From: Rhizobium leguminosarum
GTDB taxonomy: Bacteria; Pseudomonadota; Alphaproteobacteria; Rhizobiales; Rhizobiaceae
Reading direction: 5' to 3'
Length of the DNA stretch: 64,000 nucleotides
Assembly (NCBI RefSeq): GCF_004123835.1
Contig: NZ_MZMU01000001.1
Coordinates: 62,001-126,000, forward strand
Below, one piece after another: positions 26,052 to 34,501 of the stretch. Position numbers and translations under genes: made by a program. The notes beneath the pieces were generated by a model. That model did no database searches. It saw only the letters and a program-made list of their open reading frames with translations, and was not told where the DNA came from. Positions within the stretch are counted from its first letter, which is position 1. Every line of letters starts with the position of its first letter.

Positions 26052-26768
26052 ATGACAATGGCTTTTTTGAATAAACCGCAGCCCCGATTGACATTTCTCT
26101 GCCGCAAGGAGGACGAGGGGGTTATCCCCGCTCCCGTGCGCGCCAAGACGGCGCTGCCCGACTGGTTCCGCAGGCTGCCTGCCGTCGATGAGGCACATGT
26201 CTCATCCAACAACAGCGGCTTGACCGTGAAGCGTTGCATGCCCTTCCTCGACGCGATGGCGACGGGCTGGGTGATCGGGCTGGCGGCAAGCGTGCGCATG
26301 GAAATCTCCGACGATGGCAAAACGGTCGATTGCGGTTGGGATTTCGACCGCACGCTCGTCAGCAACCATGCCAGCCATCAGGTCGCTGGCAATCCGCGCG
26401 AGCCGCTACCGCCGTGCAAGTTCCACAATTATTGGACCATCCGCACGCCGCCCGGCTGGAGCTGCCTGTTCGTGCCGCCGCTCAATCGACCGAATGGCGT
26501 CTTCGAAGTCGTTGCCGGGGTCGTGGATACCGACACCTACCAATCGGAAATCCACTTCCCGTTCTTCGCCACCGGTGAGGACGGCCTGCATATGCTGGAG
26601 CGCGGCACACCGATTGTCCAGGTCATTCCATTCCGCCGCGACGCATCCGACCTCGACGCCGACATCCGCACCGAAAACCCGGAGGAAGGCACCATTCGCA
26701 AGACGATCCTGCGCAAGACACTCGCATCGGACGGCTGGTACCGCCGCTTCGCCCGCGCGCAGCGATAG
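26052..26768 (+). CDS. Conserved hypothetical protein, resembles phage-encoded proteins (tentatively DUF6065)
   Basis: 238 aa, soluble. Conserved-looking: AKTALPDWFRRLP, GLTVKRCMPFLDAM, FHNYWTIRTPPGWSCLF and FFATGEDGLHMLERGTPIVQVIPF. I have an impression of similarity to proteins found in T4-like phages and some bacteria, with unknown function. GGGAGAA precedes ATG 26052. It is 71 bases after the anti-sigma gene on the same strand, but no functional link is visible. Confidence 0.6.
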   Translation: MTMAFLNKPQPRLTFLCRKEDEGVIPAPVRAKTALPDWFRRLPAVDEAHVSSNNSGLTVKRCMPFLDAMATGWVIGLAASVRMEISDDGKTVDCGWDFDRTLVSNHASHQVAGNPREPLPPCKFHNYWTIRTPPGWSCLFVPPLNRPNGVFEVVAGVVDTDTYQSEIHFPFFATGEDGLHMLERGTPIVQVIPFRRDASDLDADIRTENPEEGTIRKTILRKTLASDGWYRRFARAQR

Positions 26769-26795
26769 TTTTTTGAGACGGATTTTCCCGCTTCG

Positions 26796-26820
26796 CCGTC
26801 GCTGCCCATCGCAGCGGCGG
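26796..26820 (+). terminator. Hairpin after the DUF6065-like gene
   Basis: CCGTCGCTGC and GCAGCGGCGG pair with one mismatch around a 5-base loop, 28 bases past the stop. No T-run follows. Confidence 0.35.
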
Positions 26821-26947
26821 TGCTTCCGCGTGTGTTGCAGATTCAAATTATCCTATTGAAAATATTTCGGTTTTTCGAGGAATAAACATCGCTCACCGCC
26901 GTTTCTCCCTCGCAGCCAAGGAGGCTGTCACTCAAAGGAGAAACGTC

Positions 26948-27313
26948 ATGAAGAAGTTCATCGCAATCCTGAGCGCGTTCCTGGTGGTCGGTGCCGCGGC
27001 ACCCGCGCCCGCCCTCGCCGATGACCCGGTCACACGGCTTTTGCAGAAGATGACGCAAAGCAACAAGGCGAGCCACGCCCGCTATAACCGCGACCGGGAC
27101 GACGATCGGCGCAGCAGCTGGAGCTCGAACCGCAATTCCAACAGTTCGTCGAACTCCTCCCGGAATTCCAACTCGAATTCCAATTCGAATTCGAGCTCAA
27201 ACAGCAGCTCCAATTCGTCGAGCAACTCCAACTCGAACAGTTCATCGAACTCTTCGAGCAATTCGAACTCTTCCTCCAATTCCTCGTCAAATTCGTCCTC
27301 CGACGACGATTGA
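26948..27313 (+). CDS. Secreted Asn/Ser-repeat low-complexity protein
   Basis: 121 aa. A signal peptide (MKKFIAILSAFLVVGAAAPA, cleavage near ALA-DD) is followed by a short charged segment with YNRDRDDDRRSSW. Then come about 60 residues made almost only of Asn and Ser in NS, NSSS and NSNS units, ending DDD. Asn codons (AAC/AAT) alternate with several Ser codons, so the repeat is kept at protein rather than strict DNA level. AAAGGAG precedes ATG 26948. Predicted exported, unfolded and hydrophilic. Function unknown; the annotation as a gene is supported by the ribosome site and signal peptide. Confidence 0.72.
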   Translation: MKKFIAILSAFLVVGAAAPAPALADDPVTRLLQKMTQSNKASHARYNRDRDDDRRSSWSSNRNSNSSSNSSRNSNSNSNSNSSSNSSSNSSSNSNSNSSSNSSSNSNSSSNSSSNSSSDDD

Positions 27314-27345
27314 GGCTCAGTCTGAAACCCGAAAGGAGGGCGATC

Positions 27346-28824
27346 GTGGCCCTATATGCAATCGCCCCTCTGGACCCCCACGCCAACCGGCGTGGGGAAC
27401 CCTCTATGGCAGCCGAGCGCACCGTGCCGCTTGCCCGCGTCAAGCAGATCGTCGCGGCGATCGTGCTCGCCTTCAGCGCCATGCTGATCTTCCTGGCGAT
27501 CGACGACCTCACCCTGAAGATGCGGCTGACACTCGCCGTCTTCGTCGCAACGATCACCGCCTGGACCATCCTCGACCTGCCGGACACGCCCGTGGCGCTC
27601 GCCGCCGCCGCTCTTCTGCCGGTCGTCGGCTCGATTGACGAGGATGTGCTTTACCGCTCGCTCGGTAATGATATCGTTTGGCTGATGCTGGCGGCCTTCG
27701 TTGTGGCCGGCGTGCTGCGTCAGGTCGGCGTAATCGAACAAATTATCCGTCGGCTGCTCGCCCGGTTCGCCACCGTACAAGGCTTGTTCTGGGCGCTGAC
27801 GTTCTTGATCTTCGCCACCGCCTTCATCATCCCCTCGACCTCGGCGCGCGCCGCCATGCTGGCACCGGTCTATCTTGGTCTCGCAGCCGCAATCGGCAAT
27901 ACACGGGTCAACCGGGCGCTCGCGCTGCTCTTTCCCTCAGTCATCCTGCTCTCCGCCGGCGCTTCGCTGATCGGCGCTGGTGCCCACCTCGTCGCGGCCG
28001 GGATGATGGAGCGCCTGCAGGAGCAAGGGCCCGATTTCCTGGGCTGGATCGCGCTTGCCGGACCCTTTTCGCTGCTGTGCTCGCTGCTCGCCTGCGCCGT
28101 GCTGCTGCATCTTTTTCTTACCCGCGAGGAGCGGGCGATAGCGATCGCCGAGCGCAACGCCGACGAGGCCCCGACCCCTTTGACACGCCAGCAATGGACC
28201 GTGCTCGCCGTGACCGGCGCGATGATCCTGCTCTTCGCAGCGCAGCCCATGCACGGCATCGGCATGCCGCTCATCGGCATCGCCGCTGCCCTGCTGTTGG
28301 CGAACCAAAAGGTCTCCGGCTTACCGCTGAAGGCGGCGCTCAAGAGCGTGGAGTGGAACCTCCTGCTCTTCCTCGCCGGCACGCTCGTCATCGGCGAGGC
28401 GCTGTTGGAGACCGGCACCGCGAAAGTGCTGGCCGAGCGGATGGTCGACCTTGCCGGAAACAGCATCGCGGCATCGCCCGCACTCCTGGTCTTTTTCGCT
28501 GCCGTGGTCGCGACGCTTTCCCACCTCGTCATCACCTCGCGCACGGCGCGGGCGACCGTTCTCATACCTGCGCTTGCCCTGCCGGTCGCAGCCCTCGGTG
28601 TTGACCCGCTGAATCTCGTCATGGTCGTTACGTTGGCGAGCGGCTTTTGCCAAACGCTGATGGTCTCCGCCAAACCGGTAGCGCTATTCGGCGCGATGGA
28701 TCCGCCCCCCTTCGGACAGGCCGACCTGTTCCGGCTCGCCAGTTGGCTGATCGTGCCCTTCGTGGTGCTGCTGGTCGTCTTCGCCACACTCGTCTGGCCG
28801 CTGCAGGGCCTGCCGCTGTACTGA
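27346..28824 (+). CDS. SLC13/DASS-family anion transporter
   Basis: 492 aa from GTG 27346, which has AGGAGG six bases upstream; ATG 27406 (MAAERTVPL) is the alternative. About eleven to twelve membrane helices in two inverted repeats. The substrate/sodium-binding motifs are PSTSARAAMLAPVYL in the first repeat and HLVITSRTARATVLIPALALP in the second. The family carries di- and tricarboxylates or sulfate. It precedes a glycerate kinase on the same strand but a terminator lies between them. Confidence 0.82.
   Translation: MALYAIAPLDPHANRRGEPSMAAERTVPLARVKQIVAAIVLAFSAMLIFLAIDDLTLKMRLTLAVFVATITAWTILDLPDTPVALAAAALLPVVGSIDEDVLYRSLGNDIVWLMLAAFVVAGVLRQVGVIEQIIRRLLARFATVQGLFWALTFLIFATAFIIPSTSARAAMLAPVYLGLAAAIGNTRVNRALALLFPSVILLSAGASLIGAGAHLVAAGMMERLQEQGPDFLGWIALAGPFSLLCSLLACAVLLHLFLTREERAIAIAERNADEAPTPLTRQQWTVLAVTGAMILLFAAQPMHGIGMPLIGIAAALLLANQKVSGLPLKAALKSVEWNLLLFLAGTLVIGEALLETGTAKVLAERMVDLAGNSIAASPALLVFFAAVVATLSHLVITSRTARATVLIPALALPVAALGVDPLNLVMVVTLASGFCQTLMVSAKPVALFGAMDPPPFGQADLFRLASWLIVPFVVLLVVFATLVWPLQGLPLY
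27376..27397 (+). promoter_or_regulatory. Strong hairpin at the transporter 5' end
   Basis: CCCCACGCC and GGCGTGGGG form a perfect 9-bp stem with an AACC loop. It lies between the GTG 27346 and ATG 27406 start candidates, so it is either early coding sequence or a leader structure that could hinder translation from the ATG or stop transcripts from the upstream gene. Confidence 0.45.
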
Positions 28825-28846
28825 ACAGTACAGATAGACAAAAGGG

Positions 28847-28872
28847 AAAGACGGCAGCGTGCGGTCTTTTTT
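28847..28872 (+). terminator. Rho-independent terminator after the SLC13 gene
   Basis: AAAGAC and GTCTTT stem with an 11-base loop and a following T-run. It separates the transporter from the glycerate kinase gene. Confidence 0.7.
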
Positions 28873-28968
28873 ATTTAGTCGGCTTTTATATTCATACTGC
28901 AGGAATATCCTCGGGGCTGTCCCGTTCCTCCCCTGTCACATCGTTGTCATAGTAGAAAGGAACATCCC

Positions 28969-30144
28969 ATGTCGTTCACGGTTCTCGTCGCGCCCTCCGG
29001 TTTCAAGGAAAGTCTGTCGGCAGATCAGGCCGCGGATTGCATCGAAAGCGGCGTTCTGCGCGCCTTTCCCGGCCTTACCATCATCAAAGCGCCAATGGTC
29101 GATGGCGGCGAGGGTTTCACCAAGGCGCTCGTCAAGGCGACCGACGGTACGCTTCACCAGATGACGGTGACCGGCCCGGTCAACGACCCAGTCGAGGCGC
29201 ATTTCGGGTTTCTCGGCGGTAGCGACGAGCCGACCGCCGTCATCGAGATGGCCGCAGCCGCCGGGCTCAGCCTCGTGCCGCGCGACCAGCGCAATCCCTG
29301 CGTGACGACGAGCTATGGCGTTGGCGAACTGGTGCGTGCCGCGCTCGACCGAGGTGCACGCCGCATCCTTCTCGGCTGTGGCGATAGCGGCATCAACGAT
29401 GGCGGCGCCGGCATGGCCGAAGCGCTCGGCATCCGTCTCCAGGACCAGGAAGGCAATCGCCTGCCTCGCGGCGGCGCAGCTCTTTCCCGCCTCGCCGCCA
29501 TTGATATGAGCGGCCGCGATCCTCGTCTTGAAGGCGTACGCATCGATGCTGCCGTCAACTGGCATAATGTCCTCCTCGGTGAACGCGGTGTTGCGCGCAT
29601 TTTCGGGCCGCAGAAGGGCGCAACGCCGATGCAGGTGGAGCTGCTTGCTGCCGCCATGGAGACGTATGCCACGGCGATTCGGTGCACGACCGGCATCGAT
29701 GTCGGTATGGCGCCCGGGTCCGGCGCTTCCGGCGGACTTGGTGCCGCGATACTCGGCCTCCTCGGCGGCAGATTGCATCCGCGATACGACATCGTCATGC
29801 AGTATCTGGAGCTCGACCGGTTTATCGCACGGGCTGATTTGGTCATCACGGCGGAAGGCAGCCTTGACGGGCAAACCCCATATGGAAAGGTGCCTGCCGA
29901 AGTGGCTGCACGGGCAAAAATTGCCGGAGTGCCCGTCATCGCACTCGCCGGCACCATCGGCAAAGGCGTACGCCTTAATTTCGAGCATGGCATTGATGCC
30001 TTTGCGTCGATCCTGAGCAGGCCCTGCTCGCTGGAAGACGCCATCTTCAGCGCCCCAAAACTACTCTCCCGAGCGGCAGAGGATGCAGTCCGCATGGTCA
30101 TGGTGGGCATGAAGCTTCGGGCACGATGGCGCCAGGTTGCGTGA
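28969..30144 (+). CDS. Glycerate kinase (GarK/GlxK family)
   Basis: 391 aa. It phosphorylates D-glycerate with ATP; this family usually makes 2-phosphoglycerate, feeding glycolysis from glyoxylate, glucarate or serine-type pathways. Family features: VLVAPSGFKESLSADQAADC at the start, the GG loop VDGGEGFTKAL, GCGDSGINDGGAGMAEALG, GPQKGATPMQVELL, PGSGASGGLGAA, and TAEGSLDGQT. AGAAAGGAAC precedes ATG 28969. It converges on repC with 48 bases between the stops. Confidence 0.92.
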   Translation: MSFTVLVAPSGFKESLSADQAADCIESGVLRAFPGLTIIKAPMVDGGEGFTKALVKATDGTLHQMTVTGPVNDPVEAHFGFLGGSDEPTAVIEMAAAAGLSLVPRDQRNPCVTTSYGVGELVRAALDRGARRILLGCGDSGINDGGAGMAEALGIRLQDQEGNRLPRGGAALSRLAAIDMSGRDPRLEGVRIDAAVNWHNVLLGERGVARIFGPQKGATPMQVELLAAAMETYATAIRCTTGIDVGMAPGSGASGGLGAAILGLLGGRLHPRYDIVMQYLELDRFIARADLVITAEGSLDGQTPYGKVPAEVAARAKIAGVPVIALAGTIGKGVRLNFEHGIDAFASILSRPCSLEDAIFSAPKLLSRAAEDAVRMVMVGMKLRARWRQVA

Positions 30145-30192
30145 CCTTGAGCAAGGGTAAAGGGGACAAAGTTAGCTTCTGCAAGCACCAAT

Positions 30193-31485
30193 TCATCCCG
30201 TCTTCGCTCTCATCGGCGAATTGCTGCGGGCAAGGGCCATCAGCATCGGTCCGATGGCGAATTCCCCTTTCTCCGCGCGTCGTGTCAGGTCGCGCAGGTA
30301 ACCGCCGGCGGAATTGATGTGCCCTGCCCTTTCGAGAACGCAGGCCATGACGGTGGCCGCATTTTCAGGTCCCATGATGTCGCAGGCCTGCTCATAGGCC
30401 GATGGGCTGACGCCGAGCATCGAGCGAACGACCACAGCCGCGGCCATCAGCTCGCGCCATGTGCCGACCGAGCCCTGCGGTCCATAGGCTGCGATTTCCG
30501 GGCAGGCCTGCAGCACCAGCCCCAGTGGGAAGGATTTGAGCGCGGCGTTGGGAGCGGGGGCAGAACTTGTGGCCGGCACACGCCCGTTCTTCTCTTCATC
30601 TTTCTGTATTCCGACTGTCGGTTCGGCCCGACCCGCCGATCGATCGTCCGCCGTTGCGCCCTGCTTCGTTTCGGAAGCTGGTTCAAGTTCAGTAATGGAT
30701 TGTGGATTTGAATTCTGTATGTGCCGCTCATAATGTTGGGCATTGCCGCTATGATTTTGAGTTTTAACCTGCATTTCCAACTGATTGGTGATTTCTTCGC
30801 GCAGCAGCTCCAATTCGTCGAGTGCGGCTGCGACCTGTTCGGCGGAAGGCGACCGTGGCAGCCGCTCGACGACATCGCGAAAATGCAGATGAACCCGGCT
30901 CCAATCGCCGGCGGCGCCCTCCTCCAATGCCATCTCGATGAGCTTGGCGACATCGCGCCGGCAAAGCGTCAGGCGTTCTCTGAGCCGCTGCAGGTGCAAC
31001 CGTTCCGCAACCACCTCCGCCGCCAACCGCTCGATTTCCTCAGCACGCACCAGCAGCGGCGCCAGCGAAAAACCGAATGCGTCGCGGATCTCCCCACCCT
31101 GCTCCTTGCGGGCGTAGCGCTTGCCGTTCGGGCTGTCCTTGCGGATCAGCAGCCCGGCCTCGATCAGGCTCGCCAGGTGGCGACGGATCGTCTGCTCCGC
31201 CATCCCATGCGCGCGCAGCGAGAGCTGAGCATTGGAAGGGAACACCACGAGCCCGTTTTCCTCAGAGAGCTCTCCCTTGGGATAAAAGCTCAGCAAGGCG
31301 TTCAGGATAGCGAGGGCCCGGTCGGTGATGCCGAGCAGCGGCTTGGCCTCGCACAGGGCACGATAGAGTTTCCACTTGTCGATAGATTGGCCGGGCTCGA
31401 TTTCTCGAGCAGCCGCCTGGCTTGCTAACATGCCAAGCGTCATCGGCCGCCGCCCGAAGGGCGTCGTCACACTTCCGCTTTCCAT
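30193..31485 (-). CDS. repC: Plasmid replication initiator RepC
   Basis: 430 aa initiator of a repABC replicon. The N-terminal half is the conserved DNA-binding part: SVTTPFGRRPMTLGMLASQ, the helix-turn-helix around AQLSLRAHGMAEQTIRRHLASL, and RKDSPNGKRYARKEQGG. A variable linker follows (about residues 240-310), then the conserved C-terminal domain with CPEIAAYG and INSAGGYLRDLTRRAE. ATG 31485 (MESGSVTTP) is the typical family start; the frame opens to a TTG at 31503. Its level is expected to be limited by the antisense RNA encoded upstream. The replication origin lies inside repC in this family. Confidence 0.93.
   Translation of the reverse strand: MESGSVTTPFGRRPMTLGMLASQAAAREIEPGQSIDKWKLYRALCEAKPLLGITDRALAILNALLSFYPKGELSEENGLVVFPSNAQLSLRAHGMAEQTIRRHLASLIEAGLLIRKDSPNGKRYARKEQGGEIRDAFGFSLAPLLVRAEEIERLAAEVVAERLHLQRLRERLTLCRRDVAKLIEMALEEGAAGDWSRVHLHFRDVVERLPRSPSAEQVAAALDELELLREEITNQLEMQVKTQNHSGNAQHYERHIQNSNPQSITELEPASETKQGATADDRSAGRAEPTVGIQKDEEKNGRVPATSSAPAPNAALKSFPLGLVLQACPEIAAYGPQGSVGTWRELMAAAVVVRSMLGVSPSAYEQACDIMGPENAATVMACVLERAGHINSAGGYLRDLTRRAEKGEFAIGPMLMALARSNSPMRAKTG
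30691..30780. other. AT-rich segment in repC, candidate origin of replication
   Basis: By my count these 90 bases are about 39% G+C in an otherwise GC-rich gene, and they code for the variable linker of RepC. In studied repABC plasmids the origin lies in an AT-rich stretch within repC. Placement by analogy. Confidence 0.5.
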
Positions 31486-31544
31486 TTTCTTCGCCTTCTT
31501 CAAGGCAAAAGATCGCGGCTCACCAAATTCGGTGCCAAAGACTC

Positions 31545-31632
31545 TTGACTATGATTCGCGGAAATGTGATTCTCTGGGTGTCTAGATCAGAGAGGGCTTC
31601 CGCGACGGCAACGTTCGGGGGCCTTTTCTTTT
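31545..31632 (+). ncRNA. incA: Antisense ctRNA (incA) with promoter and terminator
   Basis: Between repB and repC, on the strand opposite to repABC, TTGACT (31545-31550) is followed after 17 bases by GATTCT with an extended TG (31565-31573). The transcript would begin near 31580. It ends at a hairpin GGCTTCCG (31595-31602) with CGGGGGCC (31616-31623, two G-T pairs) and TTTTCTTTT. This position, size (about 50 nt) and terminator match the counter-transcribed RNA that lowers RepC synthesis and sets incompatibility in repABC plasmids. Confidence 0.8.
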
Positions 31633-31634
31633 GC

Positions 31635-32687
31635 TTATTGATCTCCGTTCTTGGTCAAATCCTGTGTCTTCTCGAACGCCTCGTAGAGACGATCCAGATT
31701 GCTGGCGATGTAGGCTCCAAAGGCAGACGCCTTCTCCGCCTTCAACGCGATGGTGAACTGTTTCCCGTCATCCTTGATCTTCGCCTTGACCGCGCCGTCC
31801 TTGCGCTGCCAGGCGTGAGCGGCGGGCTGAAGCGCCGCTATGGATGAGGCCTGTTGTTGCCTCCTGCTGATGAAGGCAACCAGCATATCGAAGCGGGCAT
31901 CCGGCTCCGCCGTCTCGAATTCCGCCGATCTGGTGAACTCGATCGCTCGTGCGGCGATGTTTTCGGCCTCGAATTTCACGGACAGATCGTGCCAACGATC
32001 ACGGCCAGTGGTCTTGGCCGCACCGATCGCGGTCAGGACTTCGGCTGGGATCCGCTTGGTGACGGACAGCATCTTGGAAACCGTCGTCTTGTCGGCGCTG
32101 AGCGCGGACATGATCGTTTCCCTGTCGAAGCCCAACGTGTCGAGTTTGTCGGCGAACATCGTCCTCTCGATGAAGGAGAGATCGGCGCGTGCCGAATTCT
32201 CCTGGCCCTGCGCAATGACATGGTCGCGATCGTCGAGTTTCTTGACCACGGCGCGGACAGGTCGGCCGAGTTCCTTGGCGGCCCGGGCGCGACGGTGGCC
32301 GAAGGCGATCTGATATCGGCCGTCCTTCTCAGGATGCGGGCGGACGAGGATCGGCGAATCCTGACCACGTAACCGGATCGCCTCGACCAATTCGCGAAAC
32401 TGTTCGTCGGTATGCGCCAGCCGGTCCGTCACGAAGGAATCTTCGATCAGGGCAGGGTCGAGATCAATCACCGTCTCACCGGTCGCCAGCTTTTCCTCGA
32501 TCGCTTTGGCGGCATCGGCCTTGGCAGCCAGCGCATCGATACTGCGTGTCACGGCACCGAGAGCGCCGATCCCCTTATAGGTGAGCTGCTGCTTCTCGTC
32601 CCTGTGGAGCGGTTCGTCCTCATTGTTTACCGCAGTAAACTTCTTGGAATCGTCCATCAGGCCCGAAAGGAGATTCTTACGCGCCAT
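31635..32687 (-). CDS. repB: Partition protein RepB (ParB family)
   Basis: 350 aa centromere-binding protein. The ParB nuclease-like domain holds RGQDSPILVRPHPEKDG and IAFGHRRARAAKELGR (about residues 109-143). The central helix-turn-helix is around FDRETIMSALSADKTTVSKML and binds parS. The C-terminal part is for dimerisation. Its 5' end carries one parS in the coding sequence (codons for FTAVN). A GAGGAG ribosome site seven bases before ATG 32687 lies inside the small ORF that bridges from repA, so translation is probably coupled. Confidence 0.93.
   Translation of the reverse strand: MARKNLLSGLMDDSKKFTAVNNEDEPLHRDEKQQLTYKGIGALGAVTRSIDALAAKADAAKAIEEKLATGETVIDLDPALIEDSFVTDRLAHTDEQFRELVEAIRLRGQDSPILVRPHPEKDGRYQIAFGHRRARAAKELGRPVRAVVKKLDDRDHVIAQGQENSARADLSFIERTMFADKLDTLGFDRETIMSALSADKTTVSKMLSVTKRIPAEVLTAIGAAKTTGRDRWHDLSVKFEAENIAARAIEFTRSAEFETAEPDARFDMLVAFISRRQQQASSIAALQPAAHAWQRKDGAVKAKIKDDGKQFTIALKAEKASAFGAYIASNLDRLYEAFEKTQDLTKNGDQ
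32625..32640. promoter_or_regulatory. parS site 2 (inside repB 5' end)
   Basis: GTTTACCGCAGTAAAC, a near-perfect palindrome matching the repABC parS consensus GTTNNCNGCNGNNAAC. It lies within the first codons of repB and is identical to the site 82 bases away. Confidence 0.92.
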
Positions 32688-32733
32688 CAGCCAGCTCCTC
32701 GTCCCAGTTTACCGCAGTAAACTTCTCGGTCAT
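32677..32733 (-). CDS. 18-codon ORF bridging repA and repB (repD-like position)
   Basis: ATG 32733 overlaps the repA stop (ATGA) and the TAA at 32677 overlaps the repB start, giving the peptide MTEKFTAVNWDEELADGA. A GGGGGCGGAA ribosome-like site precedes it at the end of repA. It contains a whole parS and the ribosome site of repB. In a Ti plasmid a small gene, repD, with parS sites sits in the same place. It may act as a translational coupler rather than as a functional peptide. KFTAVN also occurs at the RepB N-terminus because parS is read in the same frame. Confidence 0.5.
   Translation of the reverse strand: MTEKFTAVNWDEELADGA
32707..32722. promoter_or_regulatory. parS site 1 (repA-repB intergenic)
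   Basis: GTTTACCGCAGTAAAC in the same orientation and identical to site 2, placed between repA and repB, the classical partition site position. Confidence 0.95.
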
Positions 32734-33944
32734 TTCCGCCCCCAAGCCTTGTGGATGAGATCGGCGATCTCGGTGTTGACGGCATCCATCGCCTCCATGG
32801 CGCGGTCATAGGTCGCGCGGGTAAACTGGTTCCGCTCGACTTCGTAAAGCGTCTGATTGGTCATCGCCGCATCGGAGATCGCGACGCTGCGCAACATCGG
32901 ATTGGTAAGCACATGGTTCTTGAACATCGAACGCATGAAGGCGACCATTTGCGTCTGCGGCCCGTCCTGCGGATCGTAGCGAGTGACGAGATAACGCAAC
33001 CAGTCGAGGTTCATGTTGCCGCCGGCACCTTTCAGTGTGTTCAGCACCTCGCCGAGCATCTGCAGGAATTGGCACATCGACATGACGTCGAGCATCTGAG
33101 GATGAACGGTGATCAGAACTGCCGTTGCGCCGCAAATGGCGCTCATGGTCAAGAAGCCGAGCTGGGGAGGGCAGTCGATGATGACGACATCGTAATCGTC
33201 GGCGACTGAGGACAGCGCCTCGTCCAGCCGCGCGAAGAAGACGCGTCCATAGTCGCCCGCCTTGCCCTGAGCAAGGACGCGTGGCGTATCGTGCTCGAAT
33301 TCCATCAGTTCGAGATTGCCCGGCACCAGATGAAGGTTCGGGAAATTCGTCGGACGGATGATCTCTCTCAGCGGACGCCGCTGATCGTCATAACGAATGG
33401 CGGCGTAGAGCGTCTCATTTTCGTCGACGTCGAACTCCGGCTGAAAACCGTGGATGGCGGAGAGAGAGGCCTGCGGATCGAGGTCGACGGCAAGGACACG
33501 GTGACCCGTCAGGGCAAGATGCTGGGCAAGGTGTGCTGCACTCGTCGTCTTGCCGCTGCCACCCTTGAAGTTGACGACGGCAACGACCTGCAGATGTTCG
33601 TTGTCGCGGCGATGGCGCATATAATGCGTTCCGGCGCGGGCGTTGTGCTCCAGGAAGCTGCGCATCTCTTCCATTTGCTCCGCCGTATAGGATCGACGGC
33701 CCGACGGCGTGACCTGGGGAAGGGCGCCTTTGCCTTCCAGCGATAGGTTGCGAAGATAGCCGCTGGTGACACCGAGGAAACGCGCCGCCTCGGCAAGCTG
33801 AAATTCCCTCAGACCCTTCAATGCACGCGGCGGAAACATCTCGAGCCGATGCTGCTTCAGCTTATCGGACAGTTCCTGCGCCTGACCAATAATCAGCTGA
33901 TCGACATCAGAAATTGCTTTTTCTATCTGCGGTGCCATATTCAT
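32730..33944 (-). CDS. repA: Partition ATPase RepA (ParA family)
   Basis: 404 aa. The N-terminal part has a DNA-binding helix-turn-helix (FQLAEAARFLGVTSGYLRNL) used for autorepression. The deviant Walker A is VNFKGGSGKTT (about 123-133), A' is LAVDLDPQASLS, and the B motif is VVIIDCPPQLG. With RepB it segregates the plasmid and represses the repABC promoter. It is the first gene of the minus-strand repABC operon, and ATG 33944 is followed by MNMAPQIEK. Confidence 0.94.
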   Translation of the reverse strand: MNMAPQIEKAISDVDQLIIGQAQELSDKLKQHRLEMFPPRALKGLREFQLAEAARFLGVTSGYLRNLSLEGKGALPQVTPSGRRSYTAEQMEEMRSFLEHNARAGTHYMRHRRDNEHLQVVAVVNFKGGSGKTTSAAHLAQHLALTGHRVLAVDLDPQASLSAIHGFQPEFDVDENETLYAAIRYDDQRRPLREIIRPTNFPNLHLVPGNLELMEFEHDTPRVLAQGKAGDYGRVFFARLDEALSSVADDYDVVIIDCPPQLGFLTMSAICGATAVLITVHPQMLDVMSMCQFLQMLGEVLNTLKGAGGNMNLDWLRYLVTRYDPQDGPQTQMVAFMRSMFKNHVLTNPMLRSVAISDAAMTNQTLYEVERNQFTRATYDRAMEAMDAVNTEIADLIHKAWGRK

Positions 33945-34501
33945 GGAAATCTCGAAAATGCGATTTAAAAGCCCCAGGCGCTGGGAAACCGCATTTAGCG
34001 CCGATTCTGGAGGGGTGGCAAGGCAAATAGGGTTAACAAGACCCTACCGCGAGGTTGTCCAATCTTTTTCAAAGGCTTGAATGGCGCCCGGTGCCGCTGT
34101 CCAGCGTGGCTATCGCGCATTCACTGGCCGAATCGCAAGAGTAAGACTGCACAACCGGCATCATAGCCGATTCGATACGTCAGAATCGAGATATCGAGCG
34201 TGCACAGCTTTTTGAAGTACGTCCGCAATGGGCAAACACCTGTACAGTCAGTGGCCGTTCAGTGCCGCGTGGCAGAGAACCGTCCTGATATCTGCCTGGG
34301 GGAGGGGACACGGCGCTTCTGTCGAGATCCTGCAGCAGAGCGCCCAGCGCAAGATCCAGGCGATAGGCGGAGAATTCAGCGCCCAGCTCGGCGCCGTCGC
34401 TCAGATAGCGATCCGGCAAATGCCAAATCGCAAGCAGACCCTTTCGGGAAATGCCACTGATTGTCCGGTCGGCCCGCCAGGCGCAACGCTGCGATACCCG
34501 C
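33945..34501. other. Upstream region of repABC, no convincing gene
   Basis: About 560 bases between repA and the XRE regulator. It must hold the repA promoter, which I cannot place with certainty. It contains TAGGGT ... ACCCTA (34028-34046, 7-base spacer), 83 bases before repA, a candidate RepA/RepB operator. Small frames on both strands at 34180-34524 look like neither known proteins nor clear remnants. Confidence 0.5.
34028..34046. promoter_or_regulatory. Inverted repeat upstream of repA
   Basis: TAGGGT and ACCCTA separated by TAACAAG. RepA with RepB represses its own promoter from an operator in this region in other repABC plasmids. Confidence 0.35.

Noticed and set aside
27082..27279. 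Glu/Leu/Phe-rich minus-strand frame opposite the Asn/Ser repeat
   Set aside because: It only reads the complementary repeat; no ribosome site, and the plus frame has a signal peptide.
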